From an uncultured Ruminococcus sp. (GTDB taxonomy: Bacteria; Bacillota; Clostridia; Oscillospirales; Acutalibacteraceae), in NCBI GenBank assembly GCA_902766305.1, contig CACXDE010000083.1, positions 1-12,494 on the forward strand: a DNA stretch of 12,494 nt, written 5' to 3'. The position numbers and the translations under genes are program-made. This document shows, piece by piece, positions 1 to 7,188 of this stretch; within the stretch, counting starts at the first letter, position 1, and every line of letters starts with the position of its first letter. The notes below the pieces were generated by a model that worked only from the letters and a program-made list of their open reading frames with translations, made no database searches and was not told where the DNA came from.

Positions 1-35
1 CAACTTTCCATTTTCAACTTTCAACTTTCAATTAT
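1..35. repeat. Heptamer tandem repeat (CAACTTT-type)
   Basis: Five consecutive 7-bp units: CAACTTT, CCATTTT, CAACTTT, CAACTTT and CAATTAT. The period is exact and the units are degenerate. It may extend left beyond the window. It lies just upstream of the toxin-antitoxin promoter. The same 7-bp period recurs in several other spacers of this window. Confidence 0.75.
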
Positions 36-40
36 CTTGC

Positions 41-69
41 TTGACTGAAATGTTTGGGCATAGTATAAT
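41..69 (+). promoter_or_regulatory. Sigma-A promoter of the toxin-antitoxin operon
   Basis: TTGACT at 41-46 and TATAAT at 64-69, with a 17-bp spacer. The -10 box ends 20 bp before the antitoxin start codon, so the leader is very short. No clear palindromic operator is visible, although type II antitoxins often repress their own promoter. Confidence 0.8.
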
Positions 70-89
70 ATAGAAAAGGGGGCGAGCTT

Positions 90-332
90 ATGAGTACTTT
101 GGATGCTACCGTTTCCATGTTGGAAACAATGCCGGAAGAAGCCCGGTTGTTGGTTTTTAAATATACTCAGTCATTATTTACCGCTTCAAAACCGGCAAAT
201 CCTTTTACACCGAAAACTAAAAAAGATATTCTTGACGATTTGGCTGAATCAAGAAAACAAATATTTCAAGGGAAAGGCGTTGAAATGAAACAGGCTTTGC
301 AGGAGATAAGAGCAAAACATGATTTTGTATAA
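90..332 (+). CDS. Putative antitoxin of a type II toxin-antitoxin pair
   Basis: An 80-residue protein encoded immediately upstream of a ParE/RelE-like toxin and overlapping it by 14 bp. Type II antitoxins bind and neutralise the toxin and often repress the operon, and this role is inferred from position, size and partner. The N-terminal half (about residues 4-35) reads as amphipathic helix. The C-terminal half (about 42-80) is charged and lysine/glutamate rich, as expected for a toxin-wrapping tail. No ribbon-helix-helix or helix-turn-helix signature was recognised with confidence, so the antitoxin family is not assigned. The start is supported by an AGGGGG ribosome binding site at 77-82, 7 bp before ATG, and by the consensus promoter just upstream. 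The 61-residue ORF in another frame here is a shadow. Confidence 0.7.
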   Translation: MSTLDATVSMLETMPEEARLLVFKYTQSLFTASKPANPFTPKTKKDILDDLAESRKQIFQGKGVEMKQALQEIRAKHDFV

Positions 333-651
333 AGTTATTGTATCTCCAAACGCACTTTCTCAACTTGAGGAATATATAGATTATATTCAGTTTACTTTAA
401 TTAATCGACAGGCAGCTAATGATGTGTGGAATGATGCCGTTGAAACGGTAAATAAACTTGAAACTGTTGCCGGAAGTCTTAGAAAATGTGATGATCCGGA
501 ACTAAAAGAATTAGGCTGCCGCAAGATAAAATTTCTGAAACACAATTATGTAATGATTTATAGAATAGAAGACAATATTGCATATGTAGAAGCTGTTTAT
601 CATCAATTTCAGGATTATGAAAATGTTTTTATAGATTCCCTCTTAAATTAG
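319..651 (+). CDS. ParE/RelE-superfamily toxin
   Basis: A 110-residue protein of normal length for the ParE/RelE fold. Family members are either gyrase poisons (ParE) or ribosome-dependent mRNA endonucleases (RelE). Which activity applies cannot be decided from sequence. Visible features are an N-terminal strand (YKVIVSPNA, residues 4-12), two amphipathic helices (about 13-50), and a C-terminal sheet. That sheet runs from CRKIKFLKHNYVMIYRIED (67-85) to IAYVEAVYHQFQDYENVF (87-104), the typical ParE pattern with a basic strand followed by the IYRI strand. The ATG lies inside the 3' end of the antitoxin gene. AGGAG at 301-305 and AGAG at 309-312 are possible ribosome binding sites, so translation is probably coupled. 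A strong hairpin follows 21 bp after the stop. Confidence 0.82.
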   Translation: MILYKVIVSPNALSQLEEYIDYIQFTLINRQAANDVWNDAVETVNKLETVAGSLRKCDDPELKELGCRKIKFLKHNYVMIYRIEDNIAYVEAVYHQFQDYENVFIDSLLN

Positions 652-672
652 AATATCAACTAACTAACCAAT

Positions 673-700
673 CCCCTCCTGCCGGAAACGGTGGGAGGGG
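673..700 (+). terminator. Strong hairpin after the toxin gene
   Basis: Twelve paired positions: CCCCTCC at 673-679 pairs with GGAGGGG at 694-700, then two G:T pairs and three G:C pairs close a GAAA tetraloop at 685-688. It sits just after the toxin stop and probably ends that transcript. The following bases (AAAACAATTTTC) are not a clean T-run, so efficient intrinsic termination is uncertain. Confidence 0.6.
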
Positions 701-711
701 AAAACAATTTT

Positions 712-737
712 CAATGTACAATGTGCAATGTGCAATG
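712..737. repeat. Heptamer tandem repeat (CAATGTR)
   Basis: Units CAATGTA, CAATGTG, CAATGTG and a partial CAATG in perfect 7-bp phase. It directly follows the post-toxin hairpin. The period matches the other heptamer arrays in the window, but the consensus differs. Confidence 0.75.
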
Positions 738-759
738 ATGCCGGACAAAAAAGCTCAAA

Positions 760-919
760 GTCCTAAGCTCAAAACAGTGGCATTTCAGACTTTTTCTTCT
801 TTTGCCGTTTTTAAGCTTTCCCCACCCCATCATTCTGAGGAGAGACTTAGTCCATGTTCAACTGAAAGCTGACAACTTACAACTGAAAACTGTTAACAAA
901 GCGATAAAGAATCTTTCCA
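760..919. repeat. Dispersed intergenic element, copy 1
   Basis: It aligns by eye to 8157-8332. Shared blocks are GTCNTAAGCTCAAA, the TTTTTCTTCTTTTG block with AAGCTT and CCCC after it, CATTCTGAGGAG (831-842), and AACAAAGCGAYRAAGAATCTTT near the right end. Between CATTCTGAGGAG and AAAGCGA the two copies carry unrelated filler. Here that filler includes a heptamer array (859-893). No ORF is present. It looks like a composite non-coding repeat rather than a remnant of an insertion sequence. Confidence 0.65.
859..893. repeat. Heptamer tandem repeat inside the dispersed element
   Basis: Five units in phase: CAACTGA, AAGCTGA, CAACTTA, CAACTGA and AAACTGT. It lies between the two conserved halves of the element at 760-919. 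Confidence 0.7.
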
Positions 920-940
920 CTGGGTAGCTTTTATGAAAAA

Positions 941-1006
941 GATCCTTCGCCGCGCTCAGGATGACAACGGGGACGCTCGGAATGACAGCGGAAGTGGCTC
1001 AGGATT
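941..1006. repeat. Inverted and tandem arms of the CATTCTGAG element
   Basis: GATCCTTCGCCGCGCTCAGG (941-960) followed by ATGAC is, in reverse complement, a variant of the CATTCTGAG...GAAGAATC motif found to its left. Its GCTCAGGATGACA core recurs as GCTCGGAATGACA at 975 and GCTCAGGATTA at 997, at spacings of 21 and 22 bp. So the region holds one forward arm and three tandem reverse arms. Confidence 0.6.
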
Positions 1007-1086
1007 AAAGTTTGTAACTCGGTGGTATATGATTTCTAAATTTCTTTTTAAGAAACTTTAATCACGTGCTTTGAGCTATATAACTC

Positions 1087-1115
1087 TTGAAAATATCCGG
1101 TAAATGGTTTATAAT
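1087..1115 (+). promoter_or_regulatory. Sigma-A promoter of the alr-polA-tsaD block
   Basis: TTGAAA at 1087-1092 and TATAAT at 1110-1115 with a 17-bp spacer, 33 bp before the alr ATG. It is the only clear promoter seen ahead of the housekeeping block. Confidence 0.75.
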
Positions 1116-1148
1116 ATTGATATATTTACATGATATGGAGTATTGATT

Positions 1149-2351
1149 ATGATAGATTTTTTAAGAAGAACCTGGGCGCAGGTGGATATAGACGCCGTAA
1201 GGCATAATTTTAAGGAAATAAGAAAAAAAGTCGGCAGCGATACACAAATAATGTGCGTAATAAAGGCTGACGGTTATGGTCATGGCGCAGTCTTCCTTGG
1301 ACAGTATTATGAGAAAATAGGCGCAGACCGTTTTGCTGTATCAAATATAGAGGAAGCCTTGCAGCTTAGGGAAAACGGCATCACAAAGCCTGTGCTGATA
1401 CTTGGCTATACTCCGGCTGAAATGGCAAAGGAGCTTGCTGAGAATGATATAACTCAGGCTGTGCTGTCAGAAGAATATGCCGTTCAGCTTTCAGAAAATG
1501 CTGTTAAGGATAATGTTAAGGTGAAGATACACATAAAGCTGGATACCGGTATGAGCCGTATAGGTTTTATGTATCAGGACAGCGAACGTGATAAAAACTC
1601 TCTTGAACAGATAAAAAGAGTCTGTTCTCTGCAGGGACTTGAAACAGAAGGAATATTTACACACTTCGCAGTGTCAGATGAAGCCGATGAGGGTAAGGCC
1701 GCAACACTGCACCAGCTTGAATGCTTCTCAGGTGCAGTGGAAAAGCTGAAAAATGATGGCGTTTCCTTCAAAGTCGTACACTGTGCGAACAGCGGCGCAA
1801 TAATAGATTATGCCGGAGCAAAGTTTGACTGTGTAAGAGCCGGCATTATACTGTATGGTCTGTCACCGTCCGGAAAGCTCGCCGGAAAAATGGATCTCAG
1901 ACAGGCAATGCAGATAAAGAGCGTTATTGCAATGATAAAGACAGTACAGCCGGGTACTGCTGTAAGCTACGGCAGAACGTTTGTCACGGACAGACCAACA
2001 AAGATAGCAACCGTTCCGATAGGATATGCGGACGGTTATTCAAGAAGTCTTTCCGGCAGAGCTTATATGACAGTGAACGGGAAAAAGGCACCTATTATCG
2101 GCCGTGTGTGTATGGATCAGCTTATGCTTGATGTAACTGATATAGACGATGTTAAAACCGGCGATGAGGTGATTGTTATAGGCGACGGAACGGATAATAC
2201 TATCAGCTTTGACGATATAGCACAGATGACAGGGACAATAAACTATGAGCTTGTATGTCTTGTAGGAAAAAGAGTTCCGAGGATATATATGCGGCACGGA
2301 AAAAATGTGGGAATAATGGACTGTATAAGACAGGCGGCTGAGGATCAATAA
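1149..2351 (+). CDS. alr: Alanine racemase
   Basis: A PLP-dependent racemase that interconverts L- and D-alanine in the cytoplasm and supplies D-alanine for peptidoglycan. The 400-residue length is normal for the family. The N-terminal TIM barrel carries the PLP-lysine motif VIKADGYGHGA (Lys39). Arg137 in LDTGMSRIGF is the usual phenol-oxygen contact. The second catalytic base is the Tyr274 of VSYGRTF, and the C-terminal beta domain contains IGRVCMDQLMLDVTD (317-331). ATG at 1149 is chosen over the in-frame TTG at 1143 because GGAG at 1137-1140 lies 8 bp before the ATG but only 2 bp before the TTG. It opens a tightly packed operon with polA. No other cell-wall gene is nearby. Confidence 0.96.
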   Translation: MIDFLRRTWAQVDIDAVRHNFKEIRKKVGSDTQIMCVIKADGYGHGAVFLGQYYEKIGADRFAVSNIEEALQLRENGITKPVLILGYTPAEMAKELAENDITQAVLSEEYAVQLSENAVKDNVKVKIHIKLDTGMSRIGFMYQDSERDKNSLEQIKRVCSLQGLETEGIFTHFAVSDEADEGKAATLHQLECFSGAVEKLKNDGVSFKVVHCANSGAIIDYAGAKFDCVRAGIILYGLSPSGKLAGKMDLRQAMQIKSVIAMIKTVQPGTAVSYGRTFVTDRPTKIATVPIGYADGYSRSLSGRAYMTVNGKKAPIIGRVCMDQLMLDVTDIDDVKTGDEVIVIGDGTDNTISFDDIAQMTGTINYELVCLVGKRVPRIYMRHGKNVGIMDCIRQAAEDQ

Positions 2352-2352
2352 T

Positions 2353-2631
2353 ATGCAGAGTTTTTTATTTGCAATTGCAGTGATGTTTTTTACAGGGGTA
2401 ATATCTGTAGTCTGTATGGTCATAGCGCTGTCTCTTATGCTAAAGAATCCCGGTAGAAAAAGCAAAAGGCTTAAAATCATTATGCTGATACTGACTTTTG
2501 TATCGCTTGGGACAGGAGCTTTTGCGGCTTTTGGTCTGCTTGGAGTAACAGCGTCAGTTATCGTTTCGGTAATACTGCTGATAATCAGTATCCTTATATG
2601 GTGTTCAGTTATATTCGATAAAAAGATCTGA
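2353..2631 (+). CDS. Small membrane protein of unknown function
   Basis: A 92-residue protein starting 1 bp after the alr stop, with TGAGGA at 2339-2344 as ribosome binding site inside the end of alr. It has three likely membrane segments at about residues 4-30, 41-65 and 66-88. Between the first two lies a strongly basic loop (KNPGRKSKRLK), which predicts that loop is cytoplasmic. No cleavable signal peptide, catalytic motif or known family was recognised. It ends 13 bp before polA, so it is co-transcribed with alr and polA. Its role is unknown. The tight fit between two housekeeping genes argues that it is real and expressed. Confidence 0.75.
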   Translation: MQSFLFAIAVMFFTGVISVVCMVIALSLMLKNPGRKSKRLKIIMLILTFVSLGTGAFAAFGLLGVTASVIVSVILLIISILIWCSVIFDKKI

Positions 2632-2644
2632 GGGGGCTTAAAAT

Positions 2645-5236
2645 ATGAAACTGCTTGTACTGGACGGAAACAGTATACTTAACAGGGCGTATTATGGTAT
2701 CAAGATCCTGACAACAAAGGACGGTCATTATACAAACGCTATATATGGTTTTCTTACGACCTTCCGCAAGCTTCTTGACGAAAATACACCGGATGCAGTA
2801 GCTGTAGCATTTGATCTTAAAGCGCCGACATTCAGACATAAAGCCTATGACGGATACAAATCCAACCGCAAGGGTATGCCCGATGAGCTTGCACAGCAGA
2901 TGCAGCCGCTGAAGGATATTATTTCGGTGCTTGGATTCCGTATTGTTACCTGCGAGGGCTTTGAAGCGGACGATATACTTGGTACACTGTCAAAAAAATG
3001 TACTGACGAAGGAAATGAATGTGTAATAGCTACCGGAGACCGTGACAGTCTACAGCTCGTCTCCCCTACTGTAAGCGTCCGCATGGCGGCGACTAAGTTC
3101 GGCAAACCGGAAGTTACAATATATGACGAAGATAAGATAATGGAGGTCTACGGTGTTTCTCCGAAACAGCTTATAGACATAAAGGCAATACAGGGCGATA
3201 CCTCTGACTGCATTCCTGGTGTTCCCGGAATAGGCGAAAAGGGCGCCAAAGACCTTATATCAAGGTTTGGCAGCCTTGACTATATATACAATAACATTGA
3301 AACGATAGATGTAAAGCCCGGTATACGCAATAAGCTTACCGCCGGAAAAGACAGCGCATACCTCAGCTATATGCTTGGTACTATTAATACGGAAGCGCCG
3401 ATAGATACGGATATAAACGGATATATACCCTCATCTCCTGATAAAACAGCTGCGGCAGGACTTATGGTCAAGTATGAGCTTTTCTCTCTTATGGAAAAAT
3501 GGGGACTCAGCGGCAGTGATATCGCTGCTTCTGCTGCGGCTGCTGACGAAGCGAATAATGAAAGCAGAGAGCTTGTATCAGCGGATGAAATGCCGCTTTC
3601 AGAACTATATGAAAAGCTGAAAGGTAAAGCTGTTGATTTTCTTTACGAAAGTGACGGAGAGGAAATAACAGAGCTTACTATATGTGAAGGTGATACGGTC
3701 TACAGTGCAGGAGCTTTTACAGAAGGATTCAGACAATTTACCGAAAGCTTTCTGTCTGATGAAAGCATAGTCAAGCGTACTCACAACTGCAAGCCGGTTT
3801 TTGCAGTTGCTGACAGGGGCGGCTATGATTTCAAGGGGCTGATATTTGATACTATACTTGCGGCATATCTTCTGAATCCGAATGCGCCTGATTATGATCT
3901 TGCAAGACTTTTGGGTGAATATGCTGTAAAACCTCTGAAAACAAATAAGCCGGACGGTATGGAAAGCTTTATTCCCCTTGCCGATAAGCTTGGCGCTGAG
4001 CTTGAAGATAAACAGCAGATGAAGCTGCTGACAGAGATAGAGCTTCCATTTGCTAAGGTGCTTGCGTCTATGGAGAATACAGGCTTTGCAGTAGACAAGC
4101 AGGGTATTTACAAGTACGGCGAAGGAATGAAGGACGAAATTGAAAATCTGAGGAAAAGTATATGTGATCATGTCGGGTATGAATTTAATATCAACTCCCC
4201 AAAGCAGCTTGGAACTGCTCTTTTTGAAAAGCTTATGCTGCCGGTAAAGAAGAAGACAAAAAGCGGTTACTCAACAAACGCCGACGTTCTTGAAGAGCTG
4301 AGGAATGTCCATCCTGTCATTGATGAAATACTTGAATACAGAACGCTGACAAAGCTTAAGTCTACTTATTGTGACGGTCTTTTGAAGGTCGTTCACCCTG
4401 ACGGAAGAATACATTCCAAATTCAATCAGACAGAAACAAGAACAGGCAGAATAAGCTCAACAGAACCTAATCTACAGAATATCCCGGTAAGAACATCAAG
4501 AGGAAAAGAACTCAGACGCTTCTTTACAGCAAGAGAAGGCTGCGTTTTAGTTGATGCGGACTATTCACAGATAGAGCTGCGTGTGCTTGCTGCCATTTCA
4601 GACGACAAGAATATGTCAGAGGCTTTTAGAGAAAACAAGGATATCCATACAGCTACAGCCGCAAAGGTTTTTGATCTGCCGGAGGATATGATAACACCGT
4701 CCCTGAGAAGCCGCGCAAAGGCCGTTAATTTTGGTATAGTTTACGGTATAGGCGCATTTTCACTGTCAAAGGATATCGGTGTTACAAGAAAAGAAGCCGA
4801 CACGTATATCAAGGATTATCTCAGACTTTACAGCGGTATAGATAACTATATGAACCGTACAGTGGAGCAGGCAAAAAAAGACGGCTATGTAACTACAATG
4901 TTCGGAAGAAGAAGATATCTGCCGGAGCTTGCTGCTTCAAATCATAATCTCAGAGCCTTCGGAGAGAGAGTTGCAAGAAATATGCCTATCCAGGGTACGG
5001 CAGCTGATATAATAAAAATAGCAATGATAAAGGTTTATGACAGGCTTAAAGCTGAAAATATGAGATCAAAGCTGATACTCCAGGTACACGATGAACTCAT
5101 AGTAGAAGCGCCGGAGGATGAAGCTGATAAAGCAGCAGTTATATTGAGTGAAGAAATGCAGAATGCTGTACAGCTTTCTGTACCGCTGATTGCTCAGGCT
5201 GGTATCGGCAAAACCTGGTACGAGGCAAAAGCCTGA
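2645..5236 (+). CDS. polA: DNA polymerase I
   Basis: Repair and Okazaki-fragment-processing polymerase; 863 residues, typical for Firmicutes. Residues 1-290 are the 5'-3' nuclease (LVLDGNS, GFEADDILG at 105-113, GDRDS at 131-135, and the helix-hairpin-helix GVPGIGEKGAKD). Residues about 310-470 are the 3'-5' exonuclease-like domain. The first metal-binding D-x-E motif is absent, since the segment reads VDFLYESDGEE (330-340), so proofreading is probably lost, as in Bacillus-type enzymes. FDT at 401-403 resembles the second motif. The polymerase domain has motif A DADYSQIELR (Asp639), motif B with Arg688, Lys692, Phe696 and Tyr700, and motif C QVHDE (Asp816). Phe696 is the residue associated with dideoxynucleotide discrimination. 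AGGGGG at 2631-2636 lies 8 bp before the ATG. The antisense ORFs within it are shadows. Confidence 0.98.
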   Translation: MKLLVLDGNSILNRAYYGIKILTTKDGHYTNAIYGFLTTFRKLLDENTPDAVAVAFDLKAPTFRHKAYDGYKSNRKGMPDELAQQMQPLKDIISVLGFRIVTCEGFEADDILGTLSKKCTDEGNECVIATGDRDSLQLVSPTVSVRMAATKFGKPEVTIYDEDKIMEVYGVSPKQLIDIKAIQGDTSDCIPGVPGIGEKGAKDLISRFGSLDYIYNNIETIDVKPGIRNKLTAGKDSAYLSYMLGTINTEAPIDTDINGYIPSSPDKTAAAGLMVKYELFSLMEKWGLSGSDIAASAAAADEANNESRELVSADEMPLSELYEKLKGKAVDFLYESDGEEITELTICEGDTVYSAGAFTEGFRQFTESFLSDESIVKRTHNCKPVFAVADRGGYDFKGLIFDTILAAYLLNPNAPDYDLARLLGEYAVKPLKTNKPDGMESFIPLADKLGAELEDKQQMKLLTEIELPFAKVLASMENTGFAVDKQGIYKYGEGMKDEIENLRKSICDHVGYEFNINSPKQLGTALFEKLMLPVKKKTKSGYSTNADVLEELRNVHPVIDEILEYRTLTKLKSTYCDGLLKVVHPDGRIHSKFNQTETRTGRISSTEPNLQNIPVRTSRGKELRRFFTAREGCVLVDADYSQIELRVLAAISDDKNMSEAFRENKDIHTATAAKVFDLPEDMITPSLRSRAKAVNFGIVYGIGAFSLSKDIGVTRKEADTYIKDYLRLYSGIDNYMNRTVEQAKKDGYVTTMFGRRRYLPELAASNHNLRAFGERVARNMPIQGTAADIIKIAMIKVYDRLKAENMRSKLILQVHDELIVEAPEDEADKAAVILSEEMQNAVQLSVPLIAQAGIGKTWYEAKA

Positions 5237-5250
5237 TTGGAGGAATTGAA

Positions 5251-5691
5251 ATGCTGCATATATTGTTTATTTGTACAGGCAATACCTGCCGCAGTCCTAT
5301 GGCAAAGGCAATTTATTCAAAAAAATCACAGCAGCTCGGAATAGAAAGTATGTTCAGCAGCGCTGCTATAGGCTTCTGTGATGATTCAAAGGTATCGCCT
5401 AATGCGGTTACTGTATGCAACGAAATAGACATTGATATAAGCTTTCACAAGCCGAGGATAATCAGAGAGCATGATCTTGATGTTACTGATATCTATGTGG
5501 TTATGACGCATGAACACGCAATGACGCTGCGTTCAGTCGGAATACCGCAGGAAAAAATATATGTGCTTGGCGGAGGTATCCCTGATCCGTATGGTTCTGA
5601 TCTGGTAACGTACAGAAGATGCCGCACTGCAATAGAAAAGGCTATTGACGAGCTTTGCGATTATATAATAAAACGATACAAAAAGGTATGA
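5251..5691 (+). CDS. Low-molecular-weight phosphatase, probably protein-arginine phosphatase (YwlE-like)
   Basis: A 146-residue cytoplasmic phosphatase of the LMW-PTP fold. The P-loop CTGNTCRS (residues 8-15) contains nucleophile Cys8 and Arg14, and DPYG (112-115) supplies the general acid Asp112. In ordinary tyrosine phosphatases the loop reads C-x-G-N-I-C-R-S. Here Thr12 stands at the isoleucine position, as in Bacillus subtilis YwlE, where that threonine is known to favour phosphoarginine. I therefore infer arginine phosphatase activity opposing an McsB-type kinase, though no mcsA/mcsB/clpC is in the window. GGAGG at 5239-5243 lies 7 bp before the ATG. The gene starts 14 bp after polA and its TGA touches the rimI start region. 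A tyrosine phosphatase remains possible. Confidence 0.88.
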   Translation: MLHILFICTGNTCRSPMAKAIYSKKSQQLGIESMFSSAAIGFCDDSKVSPNAVTVCNEIDIDISFHKPRIIREHDLDVTDIYVVMTHEHAMTLRSVGIPQEKIYVLGGGIPDPYGSDLVTYRRCRTAIEKAIDELCDYIIKRYKKV

Positions 5692-5693
5692 AA

Positions 5694-6158
5694 ATGGAAA
5701 ATATCAAAATAGTTCCCATGACAGCGAAGCATATACCGGAGCTTGTTCGGCTTGAGAAAATGTGTTTTTCAACGCCATGGGATGAAAAAGCGCTTTCTGA
5801 CGAACTGGAAAACCATACTGCGCATTTTCTTACGGCTGTAAACGAAAGCGGCGATGTTCTGGGATATATAGGAGCATTTATTGTGTGTGAAAGCTGCTAT
5901 ATATCTGATGTAGCTGTCTTCCCTCAGTACAGAAGAAACGGCATTGGAAAGACTCTGATAGAGACACTGTGCAGACTTGCCGGAGAAATGGGAGCTGAAT
6001 CAGTGTCGCTGGAGGTGCGCCCTTCAAACCATGCGGCTATTTCATTGTACAGCAGTATGGGCTTTGAAGAAGTGGGTCTGAGGAAAAATTTTTATCGTGC
6101 GCCGGAAGAAGATGCGCTGATACTGACTTGTGATATAAAGGCGGGGATAAAAGAATGA
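5694..6158 (+). CDS. rimI: RimI-like protein N-terminal alanine acetyltransferase
   Basis: A 154-residue GNAT-fold enzyme that transfers acetyl from acetyl-CoA to protein N-termini, classically ribosomal protein S18. The acetyl-CoA loop is QYRRNGIG (residues 78-85). SLEVRPSN (105-112) carries Glu107 at the usual general-base position, and LYSSMGF has Tyr119 as the usual general acid. The C-terminal YRAPEEDALIL is a RimI hallmark. ATG at 5694 is preferred because AAAAGG at 5681-5686 lies 7 bp upstream. ATG at 5688 overlaps the previous stop as ATGA but has a 1-bp spacer, and the longer frame from 5655 is implausible. Its TGA overlaps the tsaD ATG. rimI next to tsaD is a recurrent arrangement in bacteria, usually with tsaB, which is absent here. 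Confidence 0.92.
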   Translation: MENIKIVPMTAKHIPELVRLEKMCFSTPWDEKALSDELENHTAHFLTAVNESGDVLGYIGAFIVCESCYISDVAVFPQYRRNGIGKTLIETLCRLAGEMGAESVSLEVRPSNHAAISLYSSMGFEEVGLRKNFYRAPEEDALILTCDIKAGIKE

Positions 6159-7171
6159 GGATATTAGCTATAGAAAGCTCGTGTGATGAAACGGCTGCCG
6201 CTGTGATAGAAAACGGCAGAAATATTATATCATCTGTTGTTGCTACACAGGTGGAGGAACATAAGCTATACGGCGGTGTGGTTCCTGAGATAGCGTCAAG
6301 GCGGCATTGCGAATCCATAAACGGTGTAGTAAAAGAAGCTCTTTTGCAGGCTGATATGACACTTAGTGATGTGGACGCTTTGGCAGTAACGTATGCGCCC
6401 GGACTTATAGGCGCATTGCTTGTAGGAGTGAATTTTGCAAAGGGTCTTTCTTTATCATCGGGTCTTCCGCTGATACCTGTTCATCATCTGAGGGGACATA
6501 TAGCTTCAAACTATCTTGAACATAAGGAGCTTGAACCGCCGTTTCTTTGTCTTGTTGTATCAGGCGGTCACAGCCATATCGTTGAGGTCAGAGATTACAC
6601 TGAAATGAGGGTACTGGGCAAAACAAGAGACGATGCTGCCGGCGAAGCATTTGACAAAGCCGCAAGAACAATGGGTATGCCCTACCCTGGCGGCATACAC
6701 CTTGATAAAGCAGCGCAGAACGGCAGCCCGGACGCGTTCAGACTGCCTGTGCCAAAGGTCAGCGGCAATCCTTACGATTACAGCTTTTCGGGACTTAAAA
6801 CAGCGGTTATAAACCTTATTCATAATGCTTCACAAAAAGGAGAGACTGTACCTGTTGCTGATCTTAGTGCAGCGTTCAGAAAAACTGTAGTTGACAGTCT
6901 TCTTGCCAATTTCATAAAAGCAGCTCAGGATACGGGGTATAAAAAGCTTGTTTTAGCAGGAGGAGTGTCTGCCAATTCTCTTCTCAGACAGAGAACTCAG
7001 GAAGAATGCGGCAGGCATGGCTGGGAATGTTTTTATCCGCCTTTGAGTCTGTGCGGTGATAATGCGGCTATGATAGGAGCGCAGGCATATTATGAATATC
7101 TCTCCGGCAATACAGCCAATATGAAGCTTAATGCCGCCGCAACTATGGATATAGCTGCGCCGTCCTACTAA
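6155..7171 (+). CDS. tsaD: tRNA N6-threonylcarbamoyladenosine synthesis protein TsaD
   Basis: A 338-residue ASKHA-fold protein that, with TsaB and TsaE, transfers the threonylcarbamoyl group to A37 of tRNAs reading ANN codons. It has the N-terminal signature ILAIESSCDET (residues 3-13), the metal-binding His111 and His115 in HHLRGHIA, the glycine-rich SGGHSHIVEV near residues 135-144, and the conserved GGVSANSLLR and GDNAAMIGAQAY blocks near the C-terminus. Length is normal. The ATG overlaps the rimI TGA as ATGA, implying translational coupling, with a GGCGGGG-like site upstream. It is the last gene of the block, and a long hairpin follows about 20 bp later. tsaB and tsaE are not in the window. 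Confidence 0.97.
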   Translation: MRILAIESSCDETAAAVIENGRNIISSVVATQVEEHKLYGGVVPEIASRRHCESINGVVKEALLQADMTLSDVDALAVTYAPGLIGALLVGVNFAKGLSLSSGLPLIPVHHLRGHIASNYLEHKELEPPFLCLVVSGGHSHIVEVRDYTEMRVLGKTRDDAAGEAFDKAARTMGMPYPGGIHLDKAAQNGSPDAFRLPVPKVSGNPYDYSFSGLKTAVINLIHNASQKGETVPVADLSAAFRKTVVDSLLANFIKAAQDTGYKKLVLAGGVSANSLLRQRTQEECGRHGWECFYPPLSLCGDNAAMIGAQAYYEYLSGNTANMKLNAAATMDIAAPSY

Positions 7172-7188
7172 ATTTGGTCAGCGTTTTC

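Larger units (their letters stand above)
652..1086. other. Gene-free repeat-rich spacer
   Basis: No credible coding sequence was seen on either strand. The stretch holds the hairpin at 673-700, heptamer repeats at 712-737, 753-773 and 859-893, a dispersed element at 760-919, and three 21-22 bp direct-repeat arms at 954-1006. It ends where the alr promoter begins. Confidence 0.75.

Noticed and set aside
1143..1148. TTG start for alr, two codons earlier
   Set aside because: It would leave only 2 bp after the GGAG site, while ATG at 1149 has the normal 8 bp.
3605..4171. Long antisense ORF (188 codons) within polA
   Set aside because: It lies opposite a perfectly conserved coding frame, with no ribosome binding site or family resemblance.
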